Shown: piece after piece, positions 45,319 through 56,315 of the stretch
How positions within the stretch are numbered: position 1 is the stretch's first letter
Layout: each line of letters opens with the position of its first letter
Assembly: GCF_900102335.1 (NCBI RefSeq)
Contig: NZ_FNBM01000001.1
Location: 372,001 to 436,000, forward strand
From: Phytopseudomonas seleniipraecipitans
GTDB taxonomy: Bacteria; Pseudomonadota; Gammaproteobacteria; Pseudomonadales; Pseudomonadaceae
Reading direction: 5' to 3'
Length of the DNA stretch: 64,000 nt
Notes under the pieces: generated by a model
Told to the model about the DNA's origin: nothing
What the model saw: only the letters and a program-made list of their open reading frames with translations
Databases searched by the model: none
Position numbers and translations under genes: made by a program

Positions 45319-45630
45319 TCAGTGCTCGGCTTTGCTGGGCTTTTCGGTAAAGGCGTCCATTAACAGAAAGGTGCCAGGCTGGCGCCGGTAGCTGTCGATT
45401 TTCGGCACTAACGTCCTGAAATGTTCGGTCTTGCAGTGCGTGTCCAGCGCCGCTTTGTCTGGCCAGGTCTCGATGAAAACGAAGTGGCCCGAATCCTTTT
45501 GATCGATATGCAAATCGTAAGACAGGCATAGGGGTTCTTTGCGTGTTTTACGAACCAGTTCGGCGTAAAGCGGCAGTACGTCCTCGATGTGTTCAACCTT
45601 GATGAAGTCTTGGGCGATGACCGTGAGCAT
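45319..45630 (-). CDS. Putative quinol monooxygenase (YgiN/ABM family)
   Basis: A 103-residue protein of the antibiotic-biosynthesis-monooxygenase fold (LTVIAQDFIKVEHIEDVLPLYAELVRKTRKEPLC; HFVFIETWPDKAALDTH). Cofactor-free oxidation of quinols is known for YgiN relatives. ATG 45630 follows GAGCCCATCGCC weakly. It lies just downstream of a LysR gene reading the same way. Confidence 0.78.
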   Translation of the reverse strand: MLTVIAQDFIKVEHIEDVLPLYAELVRKTRKEPLCLSYDLHIDQKDSGHFVFIETWPDKAALDTHCKTEHFRTLVPKIDSYRRQPGTFLLMDAFTEKPSKAEH

Positions 45631-45701
45631 GGCGATGGGCTCTTGTTGGCAAGTGAGATATACGGGGTGCAGGCGAAGCGCGTTGTGATGCGAAAGAGTG
45701 T

Positions 45702-46577
45702 TCAACTGCTCAGGAGGCGTTCCAGCAGCCAGGCGGCAGCCGGGCCCAGCGATCGTTCCCGCGACCAGACCACGTCAACCCGAACCTGCTTGGGCCAGCC
45801 ATTGATGGCCAGTTCCTGGAGGCGTCCATCGCCGTGGCCCGTCACCAACTGTCGGGGCAGCGCCGCCCAGCCAAACCCCAGGGTGGCCATTTCCAGCAAT
45901 AGCAAATAGTCCGGCGCCGACCAGCAGCGTCCGCCGCTGCCTGGCAGGTCATCCAGCTCGGCGCCCTGGTCGGCCACGGTGCTCAGGCGCAGCACGCGCC
46001 AGGGGAGCAGGTCTTCGGTGGTGACGCGCGGCAACTGGGCAAGCGGATGCCCCTTGGCCACGAACAGGCCGAAGTCCGCGCAGTCCGCCAGGCTGGCGTG
46101 GGCCAGCTCCGGCGGGTAGCTGGCCTGGGCCGCCAGCAGGCCCAGGTGGCCGCGGCCTTGGCCGACCAAGTCGAGCACATCGGCGTGCTCGGCGAAAAAA
46201 CATTCGAATTCCAAGTCCGGATAGCGCTGATCCAGCTCCACCAGGCGCGCCTGGTATTGGCTGGCCTGGTAGGCGTCCGAGAGTATCAGGGTCAGCTTGG
46301 GCTCCAGGCCGGCGGCAAGCTGGCCGGCCTGGCGCAGCAAGCGATCAGATGCCGCCAGAACATCCTGCACGCGACTGAGCAGGCTGCTGCCCGCTTCGGT
46401 CAGGGTGAGCTGGCGTGCGCCACGCACGAACAAGCTGACGTTGAGGTCGATTTCCAGGCGAGAAATCGCCTCGCTGATCGTCGACTGGCTTTTCCCCAGC
46501 CGTCTGGCCGCAGCGCTGAACGAACCCATAGCAGCAGCTTGGGCAAAGGCTTGGAGCGATTCTGGGGATAGGTTCAT
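45702..46577 (-). CDS. LysR-type regulator next to a PACE efflux gene
   Basis: A 291-residue LysR protein (winged helix SPESLQAFAQAAAMGSFSAAARRLGKSQSTISEAI at residues ~4-38). It is divergent from the PACE transporter across 86 bases, a regular pairing for PACE efflux genes, and precedes the YgiN-like gene. The effector is unknown. ATG 46577 opens straight into the conserved fold. Confidence 0.85.
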   Translation of the reverse strand: MNLSPESLQAFAQAAAMGSFSAAARRLGKSQSTISEAISRLEIDLNVSLFVRGARQLTLTEAGSSLLSRVQDVLAASDRLLRQAGQLAAGLEPKLTLILSDAYQASQYQARLVELDQRYPDLEFECFFAEHADVLDLVGQGRGHLGLLAAQASYPPELAHASLADCADFGLFVAKGHPLAQLPRVTTEDLLPWRVLRLSTVADQGAELDDLPGSGGRCWSAPDYLLLLEMATLGFGWAALPRQLVTGHGDGRLQELAINGWPKQVRVDVVWSRERSLGPAAAWLLERLLSS

Positions 46578-46663
46578 ATCGGTTTTGCCGATGGCTGGCA
46601 ACTTTGCTCTGGCAGTTTTTCCGATGAGGATAGCGCCATTGACGTTATCCAGCGAGTTTGAAA

Positions 46664-47128
46664 ATGAGCCAGTCCAAACACCTTGTCCGCCGCTCTTTCA
46701 AAGAGCGCGTGCTGCACGCCACCCTGTTCGAAGTCATCGCCGTGGTGGTGTGTGCGCCATTGCTGGCTTGGGCCATGGGTAAATCCCTGGCGCATATGGG
46801 CGCATTGACGCTGATGTTCTCGGCCATCGCCATGCTCTGGAACATGATTTTCAACGTCCTGTTCGACGCCGCTCAGCGGCGTATGGGTTTCGAGCGCGGC
46901 CTGTGGGCGCGGATCAGTCATGCCTTGCTGTTCGAGGCCGGCCTGATTCTGGTGCTGGTGCCCTTGGCGGCCTGGTGGTTGTCGATCAGCCTGCTGGCGG
47001 CGTTCTTCCTGGACATTGGCCTGATCCTGTTCTTCCTGCCTTACACCCTGGGCTACAACTGGGCGTACGACAGCCTGCGTGAGCGCCATTTCAGCCGTCG
47101 CCAGGCCAGCACCTTGGCCTGCCGCTAA
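46664..47128 (+). CDS. PACE family efflux transporter
   Basis: A 154-residue inner-membrane protein with four helices as two PACE domains. Conserved elements are RVLHATLFEVIAVVVCAPLLAW, MWNMIFNVLFDAAQRRMGFER, the ARISHALLFEAGL second repeat and GYNWAYD. PACE proteins (AceI type) export biocides such as chlorhexidine and natural polyamines. ATG 46664 is preferred; the frame begins at a TTG six bases earlier. Confidence 0.92.
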   Translation: MSQSKHLVRRSFKERVLHATLFEVIAVVVCAPLLAWAMGKSLAHMGALTLMFSAIAMLWNMIFNVLFDAAQRRMGFERGLWARISHALLFEAGLILVLVPLAAWWLSISLLAAFFLDIGLILFFLPYTLGYNWAYDSLRERHFSRRQASTLACR

Positions 47129-47246
47129 TCACGGGTTGATGCCCTGGTCGACAAGGGCAGCCTGTCGGCCAGGCGCGTTGTGGCTTGTGATCGATTGCCA
47201 GCAGCCCCTAAGCTTCGCGGTTTTACAGTTCCTCGAAGGCAAGGCC

Positions 47247-47783
47247 ATGGCCACTCAAAGCATCGTCGTCCCACGGATTTCCACCTTCCCTGGCCACGAG
47301 CGCAAGGCGCAGCAAATTCTCCGTTGGCTGGCCAAGCGCGATATCGTCGAGGCGCTGCCCACCACCTGCGGGCGCAGCGGCATGGCCTACGCCATCGCGC
47401 CGGGGGCGAGCAGGGTGGTCGAGTCTGCTGAACGGCTGCCGTTCGGTCAGCCCATCAATGGCCTGGAAGTGATTTATCGGCGCTGCATCTATACGCCCGT
47501 GGGCGATTTTCTTGAAGAAGCCGGCTGCCCCGAGTGCCGCCGGGAAGTCGGCGAGGCGCTGTTCGAGAGCCTGGATGAGTGGATGCCGGGGGACACCGAT
47601 AACTTCACCTGCCCCGAATGCCGGCACGAAGATGACATCAACGGTTTTCTGTTTCTGCAGCCTTGCGGGTTTTCCAACCTGGGATTCATCTTCAATGGCT
47701 GGGCCGAGGCGCGCTTCACGTCGGCCTTTCTCGAAGAGTTTGCCGAGCGGCTGGGCTACCCGGTGGCACTGGTGCAGGCATGA
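47247..47783 (+). CDS. Conserved protein with a zinc-ribbon-like double CPEC motif
   Basis: A 178-residue cytoplasmic protein. Residues ~92-125 carry two CPEC motifs (GCPECRREV and FTCPECRHED), spaced like a zinc ribbon. The ends are alpha-beta (VVPRISTFPGHERKAQQILRWLAKRDIVEALP; SAFLEEFAERLGYPVALV). Relatives in pseudomonads are often labelled 'sugar ABC transporter ATPase', but I see no Walker motif. ATG 47247 follows GAAGGCAAGGCC. Confidence 0.7.
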   Translation: MATQSIVVPRISTFPGHERKAQQILRWLAKRDIVEALPTTCGRSGMAYAIAPGASRVVESAERLPFGQPINGLEVIYRRCIYTPVGDFLEEAGCPECRREVGEALFESLDEWMPGDTDNFTCPECRHEDDINGFLFLQPCGFSNLGFIFNGWAEARFTSAFLEEFAERLGYPVALVQA

Positions 47784-47974
47784 AAGGAGGGTGTTGCTGA
47801 AGCAGCGCGTGCCCGTGGTGGCCTGGAGATCGACCGGTGGAACGGCGCTGCCGCGAGGAAAGGGGAGCTCTTCCTTGAGCCTGAATAGATCAGGCTACAT
47901 GAATGCGCTTCGGTTCCCCGCTTATTGAGAATCGCTGATATTAATTGCCAAACGGTCGATCCCGATTCTTTACA

Positions 47975-49510
<1,536 letters not shown>

Positions 49511-49541
49511 AAAATCGATTTGACGCTGCTGCGCTTGAGCA

Positions 49542-49630
49542 TGCTGCGTTGGAGAGAAGCTCGAAATGCTCATTTGCTCCAGCAAACTCCGCTTTCTCGC
49601 TTCTCTCCGCCTTGCCTGCTCATCGCTCGC
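49542..49630. repeat. Structured intergenic repeat, copy 2 (inverted)
   Basis: Read on the minus strand it matches copy 1 (16489-16587) at GCAAGGCG, AGCGAGAAAGCGGAGT, ATGAGCATTTCGAGCTT and CAACGC. Its stems are GGAGAGAAGC/GCTTCTCTCC and TTTGCT/AGCAAA. It is further framed by AAAAATCGATTTG (49510) and CAAATCGATTTTT (49638-49650). Confidence 0.8.
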
Positions 49631-49666
49631 GACGCGGCAAATCGATTTTTGCACTGTATGAAGAAC

Positions 49667-49686
49667 GGGGCTGTATCGACAGCCCC
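49667..49686 (+). terminator. Hairpin before guaA
   Basis: GGGGCTGT-ATCG-ACAGCCCC is a perfect eight-base stem with a tetraloop, 35 bases before guaA. The following GTTGTTTCTG is only partly T-rich, so it may end guaB transcripts partially. Confidence 0.5.
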
Positions 49687-49721
49687 GCGTTGTTTCTGCT
49701 TTCCACTGACGAGAACTAGTC

Positions 49722-51299
49722 ATGGCCCTCGACATCCACGCTCACCGCATCCTGATCCTCGATTTCGGTTCCCAGTACACCCAGCTGATCGCCCGCCGCG
49801 TGCGCGAAATCGGCGTGTACTGCGAGCTGCACCCATTCGACATGGACGATGAGGCGATTCGCGAATTCGCCCCGCGCGGCGTCATCCTCGCCGGTGGTCC
49901 GGAGTCGGTACACGAAGCCGACAGCCCGCGTTGCCCGCAAGCGGTGTTCGACCTCGGCGTGCCGGTGTTCGGCATCTGCTACGGCATGCAGACCATGGCC
50001 GAGCAGTTGGGCGGTCGCGTCTCCGGTTCCGACCTGCGCGAATTCGGCTACGCCCGCGTTGATGTGGTCGGCAAGAGCCGCATCCTCGACGGCATCGAAG
50101 ACCACGTCGACGCCGATGGCGTTTTCGGCCTCGACGTGTGGATGAGCCACGGCGACAAGGTCACCGAAATTCCGGCTGGCTTCCACGTGCTGGCCAGCAC
50201 ACCAAGCTGCCCGATCGCCGGCATGTTCGACGACGACCGCAACTACTACGGCGTGCAGTTCCACCCGGAAGTGACCCACACCAAGCAGGGCGAGCGCATC
50301 CTGTCGCGCTTCATCCTCGACATCTGCGGCTGCGAAGCCCTGTGGACGCCGTCGAAGATCGCCGAAGACGCCATCGCCCAGGTGCGCGCCCAGGTGGGCG
50401 ACGCCAATGTGCTGCTCGGCCTGTCCGGCGGCGTGGACTCCTCGGTGGTTGCGGCGCTGCTGCACAAGGCCATCGGTGATCAACTGACCTGCGTATTCGT
50501 CGACAACGGCCTGCTGCGCCTGCACGAAGGCGAGCAGGTGATGGCCATGTTCGCCGAGAACATGGGCGTCAAGGTGATCCGTGCCAACGCCGAAGCGCAG
50601 TTCCTCGACAACCTGGCCGGCGAAGCCGACCCGGAGAAGAAGCGCAAGATCATCGGCCGCACCTTCATCGACGTGTTCGATGCCCAGGCCAGCCAGCTCG
50701 ACAACATCCAGTTCCTGGCGCAAGGCACCATCTACCCGGACGTGATCGAGTCCGCGGGCGCCAAGAGCGGCAAGGCCCACGTGATCAAGTCGCACCACAA
50801 CGTTGGCGGCCTGCCCGAGGAAATGAACCTCAAGCTGGTCGAGCCGTTACGCGAACTGTTCAAGGACGAAGTGCGGCGCCTCGGCCTCGAGCTGGGCCTG
50901 CCGTACGACATGGTCTACCGCCACCCATTCCCGGGCCCGGGCCTGGGCGTGCGTATCCTCGGTGAAGTGAAGAAGGAGTACGCCGACCTGCTGCGTCGCG
51001 CCGACCACATCTTCATCGAAGAACTGCGCAAGGCCGACTGGTACCACAAGGTCAGCCAGGCGTTCGTGGTGTTCCAGCCGGTGAAATCGGTTGGCGTGGT
51101 CGGTGACGGCCGCCGTTACGCCTGGGTCGTAGCCCTGCGTGCGGTGGAAACCATCGACTTCATGACCGCCCGCTGGGCACACCTGCCGTACGAACTGCTG
51201 GAAACCGTCAGCGGCCGCATCATTAACGAAATCGACGGCATCTCCCGCGTCACCTACGACGTATCGAGCAAGCCGCCAGCGACCATCGAGTGGGAGTGA
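49722..51299 (+). CDS. guaA: GMP synthase (glutamine-hydrolysing)
   Basis: GuaA aminates XMP to GMP. The N-terminal glutaminase has Cys86 in GICYGMQ and the HPEV histidine/glutamate motif; the synthetase half has the PP-loop [10 protein letters not shown], and the C-terminus ends in the dimerisation motif ([15 protein letters not shown]). 525 residues, usual length. Confidence 0.98.
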   Translation: MALDIHAHRILILDFGSQYTQLIARRVREIGVYCELHPFDMDDEAIREFAPRGVILAGGPESVHEADSPRCPQAVFDLGVPVFGICYGMQTMAEQLGGRVSGSDLREFGYARVDVVGKSRILDGIEDHVDADGVFGLDVWMSHGDKVTEIPAGFHVLASTPSCPIAGMFDDDRNYYGVQFHPEVTHTKQGERILSRFILDICGCEALWTPSKIAEDAIAQVRAQVGDANVLLGLSGGVDSSVVAALLHKAIGDQLTCVFVDNGLLRLHEGEQVMAMFAENMGVKVIRANAEAQFLDNLAGEADPEKKRKIIGRTFIDVFDAQASQLDNIQFLAQGTIYPDVIESAGAKSGKAHVIKSHHNVGGLPEEMNLKLVEPLRELFKDEVRRLGLELGLPYDMVYRHPFPGPGLGVRILGEVKKEYADLLRRADHIFIEELRKADWYHKVSQAFVVFQPVKSVGVVGDGRRYAWVVALRAVETIDFMTARWAHLPYELLETVSGRIINEIDGISRVTYDVSSKPPATIEWE

Positions 51300-51341
51300 T
51301 CCCGCGTCCGGCGTAAGCCGGTAGTAAGTGGTCAGGAAAAC

Positions 51342-51369
51342 CCAAAGCCCGCGTAATTGCGGGCTTTTG
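51342..51369. terminator. Terminator of guaA
   Basis: CAAAGCCCGC and GCGGGCTTTTG flank a six-base loop, 43 bases after the guaA stop. It may also serve the convergent GGDEF/EAL gene. Confidence 0.8.
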
Positions 51370-51452
51370 GCGCTTTGAGGCTGGCAAACTCGAGTAGCGT
51401 TTGTGTGGCTCTCAGGGCGTGAGCTCGAGTTGCGCCTTGCCCTATCGGTAAA

Positions 51453-53399
51453 TTAAACCGCCAGCACCTTGGCCAGGTGCTCGCCTTCAAGCCAGGTGCT
51501 GATGTCGCTGGCGTGCATGGGTTTTGAGAACAGGTAGCCCTGGGCCCAAGTGCAGCCTAGGTTTTTCAGGGCGTCCAGTTCTGCGGCGGTTTCCACGCCT
51601 TCCACGATGCATTCCAGCTGCATGTCCTGGCACAGGGCAATCAGCGACTTGACGATCTTGAAGCTGGACGGGTCGAGGTGGATATTGGCCACGAAGGTGC
51701 GATCCACCTTCAGTTTGGTCAGTGACAGCGCGTGGATCTGGCTCAGGCTGGAATAGCCGGTGCCGAAATCATCGAGGGAAATGCCGCAGCCCAGCTCGCG
51801 AAACCGGCTGATTGCTCGCTGGGTTTGAGGCAGGTCCTGGATGGCTGCGGTTTCGGTGATTTCCAGATCGAGGCAGGCGGGGTCGAAACGGCTGCTCTTG
51901 ATCACCTCGACGATCTGCTGGGCGGCGTCCTCCGAACCACAGTCGTGGGCGGACAGGTTGAATGACAGGCGGATACCCGCAGGCCAGCTCGCGGCCGCGT
52001 CCAGTGCCTTGCTCAGCAATGGCACCGTGAGGCGATTGACCATGCCGACGCGCTCGGCAATCGGGATGAACTCACTGGGCGGCACGTTACCCAGCTCTGG
52101 GCTTTCCCAGCGTGCCAGTGCCTCGAACGCCATCGTTCGCCCACGGAGAACATCCACGATGGGCTGGAACACCACGTGAAATTCACAATCCAGATCGGCC
52201 CTGCGCAGGGCCTGTTCGGTCAGCCCTTCGCGATTGAGCTGCTGGCGATGGGCAGCGCTGAACAGGCAGACCGTACCGGGGCGATGGCGCTTGCTCTGAT
52301 ACAGGGCATAGTCGGCGTACTCATACACTTGCGTGGCGCAGGATGCCTGATCCGGGAAGGTCGCGATGCCCAGTGACGCACTGATCTGAATTGGGATGTC
52401 CACCAGCAGAAACGGCTCGCGCATGCTAGCGCAGATTTTCTCGCCAAACGTCCGCAACTGGTCGTCGCTCATGGCCTGAGTGATGATCAGTGCGAACTCG
52501 TCGCCTCCCAGCCGCGCCAGGTGCACATCGTCCTCAAGCAGCCCGGTCAGGCGCTGGCCAACCTGATAGAGCAGCTTGTCACCAATGCTGTGGCCATACA
52601 GATCATTGACTGGCTTGAAGCCATCCAGGTCGATCAGCCCCACGGCCAGGCGAGTCTCCTGTTCACTGGCGCGGGACAGTGCCGCATCGAGGCGGGAAAA
52701 GAACTGCCGCCGATTGGCCAGCCCGGTCAGGCTGTCCTGATTGGCCAGGTGAAGGTTTTCCTCGCTGAGATTTGCCGTATGCGCCTGCATGTTCACCAGT
52801 CGAGTGAAGTCGGCGTACTGCGCCTTGAGAATGACCAGCATGGCGATGGACACCAGCAGGACGTCAACCGCAGTGGCGATAAAGGTAATGATGTTGGTGG
52901 ATGCGAAGAACACCACGAATGCGGTGTTGACCACTGCGGTGGTGGCCAGGGCTGCTGGCAGCAGGTGCATCATGCAAAAGATGCAGCCAATGACGGTGAT
53001 CGCCATATAAAAGGCGACATGCGCCTGGGCATAGCTGTCGCCATAGGGGAACAGCGCCAGCGACCAGGCGGTGAACGCCACGGCCACAAACGGCGCGAGC
53101 ATATTGGTGCGCTTAAGCGCCGTCAGCATCTGCGCCGGGCTGCGCGTCTGCCTGCGTGTGCGTATCCATTCCGCCGTACGAATTACTGCGAAAAGCGTCA
53201 TGAGCAACGGGCAATAGACCACCAGCCAGCGCGGCGCGACCGCAAAGTGGGTGCCCGCCAACATCAGGGTGTTGATCAGGAGGATGAAATACATCATGGG
53301 CAATTGGCGAGACAGCGCGATGTATTGCGCCTTGACCAGACCGGGATTGTCTTTAGGCACGGACATCAACGCTCGCACGCCGAGCAGTGTTTTCTTCAT
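51453..53399 (-). CDS. Membrane GGDEF-EAL cyclic-di-GMP protein
   Basis: The ~648-residue protein has about six hydrophobic segments in residues 30-190, a GGDEF domain with intact RLGGDEF (298-302) and an EAL domain with intact FEALARW (EAL 426-428), plus DDFGTGYSS. Both the cyclase and the phosphodiesterase thus look competent. Start at 53399 (MKKTLLGVR). No partner gene is beside it. In P. aeruginosa guaA is not followed by such a gene as far as I recall. Confidence 0.9.
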   Translation of the reverse strand: MKKTLLGVRALMSVPKDNPGLVKAQYIALSRQLPMMYFILLINTLMLAGTHFAVAPRWLVVYCPLLMTLFAVIRTAEWIRTRRQTRSPAQMLTALKRTNMLAPFVAVAFTAWSLALFPYGDSYAQAHVAFYMAITVIGCIFCMMHLLPAALATTAVVNTAFVVFFASTNIITFIATAVDVLLVSIAMLVILKAQYADFTRLVNMQAHTANLSEENLHLANQDSLTGLANRRQFFSRLDAALSRASEQETRLAVGLIDLDGFKPVNDLYGHSIGDKLLYQVGQRLTGLLEDDVHLARLGGDEFALIITQAMSDDQLRTFGEKICASMREPFLLVDIPIQISASLGIATFPDQASCATQVYEYADYALYQSKRHRPGTVCLFSAAHRQQLNREGLTEQALRRADLDCEFHVVFQPIVDVLRGRTMAFEALARWESPELGNVPPSEFIPIAERVGMVNRLTVPLLSKALDAAASWPAGIRLSFNLSAHDCGSEDAAQQIVEVIKSSRFDPACLDLEITETAAIQDLPQTQRAISRFRELGCGISLDDFGTGYSSLSQIHALSLTKLKVDRTFVANIHLDPSSFKIVKSLIALCQDMQLECIVEGVETAAELDALKNLGCTWAQGYLFSKPMHASDISTWLEGEHLAKVLAV

Positions 53400-53730
53400 C
53401 AGGACGCTCTGAAAATACAACCAGATAAATAACCGAGCGGATTATCCTTTCCAGCCTGGACCGAGCAGAGCTGAACGCTGCTCTCATGAGATTGTTTCGG
53501 CCGATCCTCAGCTTTTTGCACTCTTTACGACTAGTGGCACTTTGCTTTCGTTCCGTCAGTCGCTCGTAATTGCTGAAGCCAGGCAAGCGCCGTCGAACAG
53601 CATCGATGATTACCGCCCATGGGCCGTCCTCTGCCATTGGCGCTTTTCCTGAGGCGGGATGGTTTTTGCTCTTGGCTTAAGCGCGAGGGCATTCGAGGTT
53701 TTGCCAGAAAATGATCCATGCGTAAGGCCT

Positions 53731-53765
53731 AAAAAGGGGCGCTGCACAGACGGCGCCCCTTTTTT
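53731..53765. terminator. Orphan bidirectional terminator
   Basis: AAAAAGGGGCG and CGCCCCTTTTT form an eleven-base stem. Both flanking genes read away from it, so whatever it ends starts within the gap; a small RNA is possible. Confidence 0.65.
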
Positions 53766-53863
53766 ATGCGCGTTGGTAGAGAGGGTGTTTATCTGAATGT
53801 CACCCACGAGGGACTCGACAGCCCGTGCGGTCTGTCGGTTTTTGGAGGTGTTTCGGTTCTTAT

Positions 53864-53886
53864 TTGTTAATGACTATCGTTGTGAT
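53864..53886 (+). promoter_or_regulatory. Probable Fur box of the siderophore receptor
   Basis: TTGTTAATGACTATCGTTGT, then GAT, matches GATAAT-type Fur hexamers on both strands. It lies about 105 bases before the receptor start. Confidence 0.55.
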
Positions 53887-53991
53887 AGGTATTTTCGAAT
53901 ATGATTGAGGTTGTACGACCTCCGCGTGAGCGTCGCGATAAAAACGAAGGGCTAACGGCGGAAGCCTTCTAAGAATCCAAGGATCTTGAGC

Positions 53992-56139
53992 ATGACTGAG
54001 AGTAAACCCGGGGTAATCAACGCATCTGTCCATTGGCAGCGTGCCGCTACGGCAGCGCTGTTCTGCGCCCCGCTGGTGGCGGTTCCGCTCGGCGCTAGTG
54101 CCCAAGAAGCGATTACCATCGGTGAAGAGGAGAGCTACCGCCTCGCACCGATCATCGTCAACTCCCAGGCTGCTGCGGGTGACGATGCCAGCTCGGTGGT
54201 TGCTCAAGAACTGTGGGTTGGCGGGAAGGTCGCTACCAGTATCCTCAATACGCCTGCTTCCGTTTCGGTGATCACGCAAAAGGAAATCGAGCAGCGCAGC
54301 GTCAACACCACCGAAGAGCTTCTGCAATACACGCCTGGCATCATTACTGATTACTACGGCACTGATGACCGTAACGACTATTTCAAGATTCGTGGCTTTC
54401 AGGCCACCACCTATCGCGACGGCTTGACCCTGGGCTCGATGCGCGGTGTTCGTGAAGAGCCATTTGCCTACGAGCGTGTCGAAGTGCTGCGTGGGGCCAA
54501 CTCCACGTTGTTCGGTGCGGCCGATCCAGGTGGCTCGGTAAACTTCGTTACCAAGAAGCCGCGTTTCGAGAAGCACGGTCAGGTCTTCGCCACTTATGGT
54601 TCTTTCAACCATAAAGAAACTGGCATCGACGTCGGCGACTCGCTGAACGCTGACCAGACCCTGGCTTACCGCTTCACCGGCAAGCTGCAAGACAGCGACC
54701 GTGAGTACGACCACTCCCGGGACGACAACGGTTTCGTCATGGGTGGCCTGACTTGGGCGCCTACTGCCTTTACCTCGGCGACTTTGGTTGTGGATCATCT
54801 CAAGACCAAGAGCACGCCCAACAGTGGTGGTTATCCGTTGGATCGGGAATATGACCGCAGCGATTTCTTCGGAGAGCCTGGCTACAACTTCCACGATGTC
54901 GAACGCACCAATATCAGTGGTGGTTTCAGTCACGACTTTGACAATGGTTTCGTTCTGCGTAGCAATCTCCGTTACAGCGAGTTAACGGATGATTTTGCTT
55001 ACCTTTATTTGAACGGTACCGGCACAGGAACCGTGCGCAATCGTGACGTTTTTGGTACTGATACCGACTCCGAGCAGGTCAATGGCAACCTGATGCTGCA
55101 GTACGATGCTCGCTTCGAGAATGTCGACAGTAGTACTATGGTCGGAGTGGAGTATGGTGACTCGTCAACTGATGCTCGTTCCATTTATCGCCAAAATGTG
55201 GCGTCCATCGATATTGCTAATCCGATTTATAGCGGTGCTCCGTTAGGACTGCAGCCTACGAGTCTCGAGACGCGGGACTACACCACCAAGTCGGTATTCC
55301 TGCAGCAAAATCTATCGCTCTATGAGCGCTTTATTATCACCGGTGGTGTACGCAACGACTCCATGGACTTATCTAGCAAAGGGGCCAATATCTCCAATAG
55401 TGGAGTCGTTACAAGATTTGACGACAGCGACAGTTTCTCTGAAACCTCCTACCGTGGCGCGTTGACCTATATCGTTACTGATGAGGTTTCAACTTACGTC
55501 AGCATGGTGGAGTCAGTATCGCCGCCGGTAATCGGTGCCACTCCCAAGCGCGGTAAACAGTATGAGGTTGGTGTGAAGTATTCCCCGTTGGGAATGAATG
55601 CACTGTTCTCGGCTGCCGTTTACGACCTTACCCAGGAAAATGTCACTATCGCTGTCGTCGTCCCAGGCGGCGGTATCCAGCAGCAAAATGTCGGTGAGAC
55701 AAAGGTGCGCGGCCTCGACTTAGAAGCTAAGGCTGAGCTGACTGATAATCTAAGCGTGGTTGGTGGTTATTCCTTCATGGACTCGGATGTCGTCCGTGGC
55801 ACGCTGCGCAACGGTACTTCCTTAAAGGGAAATGATTTTGAGGTCACGCCAGAGCACTCCGCATCGCTCTGGACCTATTACGATCTGCCAGGCACAAGCA
55901 TGAGTGTGGGGTTGGGGGCACGTTACGTGGGCTCCTATTACTTTGACGCCGCCAATACGAGCAAAAGTGATGGCACAACATTGTTTGATACGGCGTTCAA
56001 CTACAACATCACCAAAGGCACCGACCTGGCCATTAACGTCAGCAATCTGTTGGATGAGCAGCATGTGGTTGGCTCTGGTACAGCCAACTACTACAACCCC
56101 GGCCGCGAGGTGACAGCGAAAGTTAGCTACAACTGGTAA
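53992..56139 (+). CDS. TonB-dependent siderophore receptor
   Basis: A 715-residue outer-membrane barrel with signal peptide (to about residue 38), a TonB-box-like stretch APIIVNSQ, a plug domain (TPASVSVITQKEIEQRS; YFKIRGFQATTYRDG; VEVLRGANSTLFGAADPGGSVNFVTKKP) and a 22-strand barrel ending in aromatic W (KVSYNW). It resembles ferrichrome/FhuA-type receptors; the ligand is not evident. ATG 53992 has AAGGA eight bases upstream. From about 54950 on, the base composition is more AT-rich than the surroundings. Confidence 0.88.
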   Translation: MTESKPGVINASVHWQRAATAALFCAPLVAVPLGASAQEAITIGEEESYRLAPIIVNSQAAAGDDASSVVAQELWVGGKVATSILNTPASVSVITQKEIEQRSVNTTEELLQYTPGIITDYYGTDDRNDYFKIRGFQATTYRDGLTLGSMRGVREEPFAYERVEVLRGANSTLFGAADPGGSVNFVTKKPRFEKHGQVFATYGSFNHKETGIDVGDSLNADQTLAYRFTGKLQDSDREYDHSRDDNGFVMGGLTWAPTAFTSATLVVDHLKTKSTPNSGGYPLDREYDRSDFFGEPGYNFHDVERTNISGGFSHDFDNGFVLRSNLRYSELTDDFAYLYLNGTGTGTVRNRDVFGTDTDSEQVNGNLMLQYDARFENVDSSTMVGVEYGDSSTDARSIYRQNVASIDIANPIYSGAPLGLQPTSLETRDYTTKSVFLQQNLSLYERFIITGGVRNDSMDLSSKGANISNSGVVTRFDDSDSFSETSYRGALTYIVTDEVSTYVSMVESVSPPVIGATPKRGKQYEVGVKYSPLGMNALFSAAVYDLTQENVTIAVVVPGGGIQQQNVGETKVRGLDLEAKAELTDNLSVVGGYSFMDSDVVRGTLRNGTSLKGNDFEVTPEHSASLWTYYDLPGTSMSVGLGARYVGSYYFDAANTSKSDGTTLFDTAFNYNITKGTDLAINVSNLLDEQHVVGSGTANYYNPGREVTAKVSYNW

Positions 56140-56241
56140 AACAGTAGAGCGACGCCCGAGCGGTTTCGTACCAATCGGTCAACGCGCCGTGATAGGCGAG
56201 GCCTTTCTGGGCCAGGCAATCACGGAATACACCGCTAATGA

Positions 56242-56276
56242 AAAAGGCGCGAATCGCCAGTCGATTCGCGCCTTTT
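56242..56276. terminator. Terminator between the receptor and PH genes
   Basis: AAAAGGCGCGAATC and GATTCGCGCCTTTT are a perfect 14-base stem with a seven-base loop between two convergent genes. Confidence 0.85.
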
Positions 56277-56315
56277 CAGTTTTGAATACCTCGAAAATAG
56301 CGCATCTCTCTGGCA

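Larger units (their letters stand above)
53400..53991. other. Intergenic region with an orphan terminator and Fur box
   Basis: This 592-base gap between divergent genes holds no protein gene that I can support; several short open frames lack ribosome sites and family resemblance. It contains a strong terminator (53731-53765) not assignable to either neighbour and the Fur-box-like site of the receptor gene. Confidence 0.5.

Noticed and set aside
49716..50798. 360-codon antisense frame over guaA
   Set aside because: Same reason: mirror frame of guaA codons.
53353..53637. 94-codon minus-strand frame upstream of and overlapping the GGDEF/EAL start
   Set aside because: It overlaps the start of the real gene in another frame and resembles nothing; kept only as an empty region.
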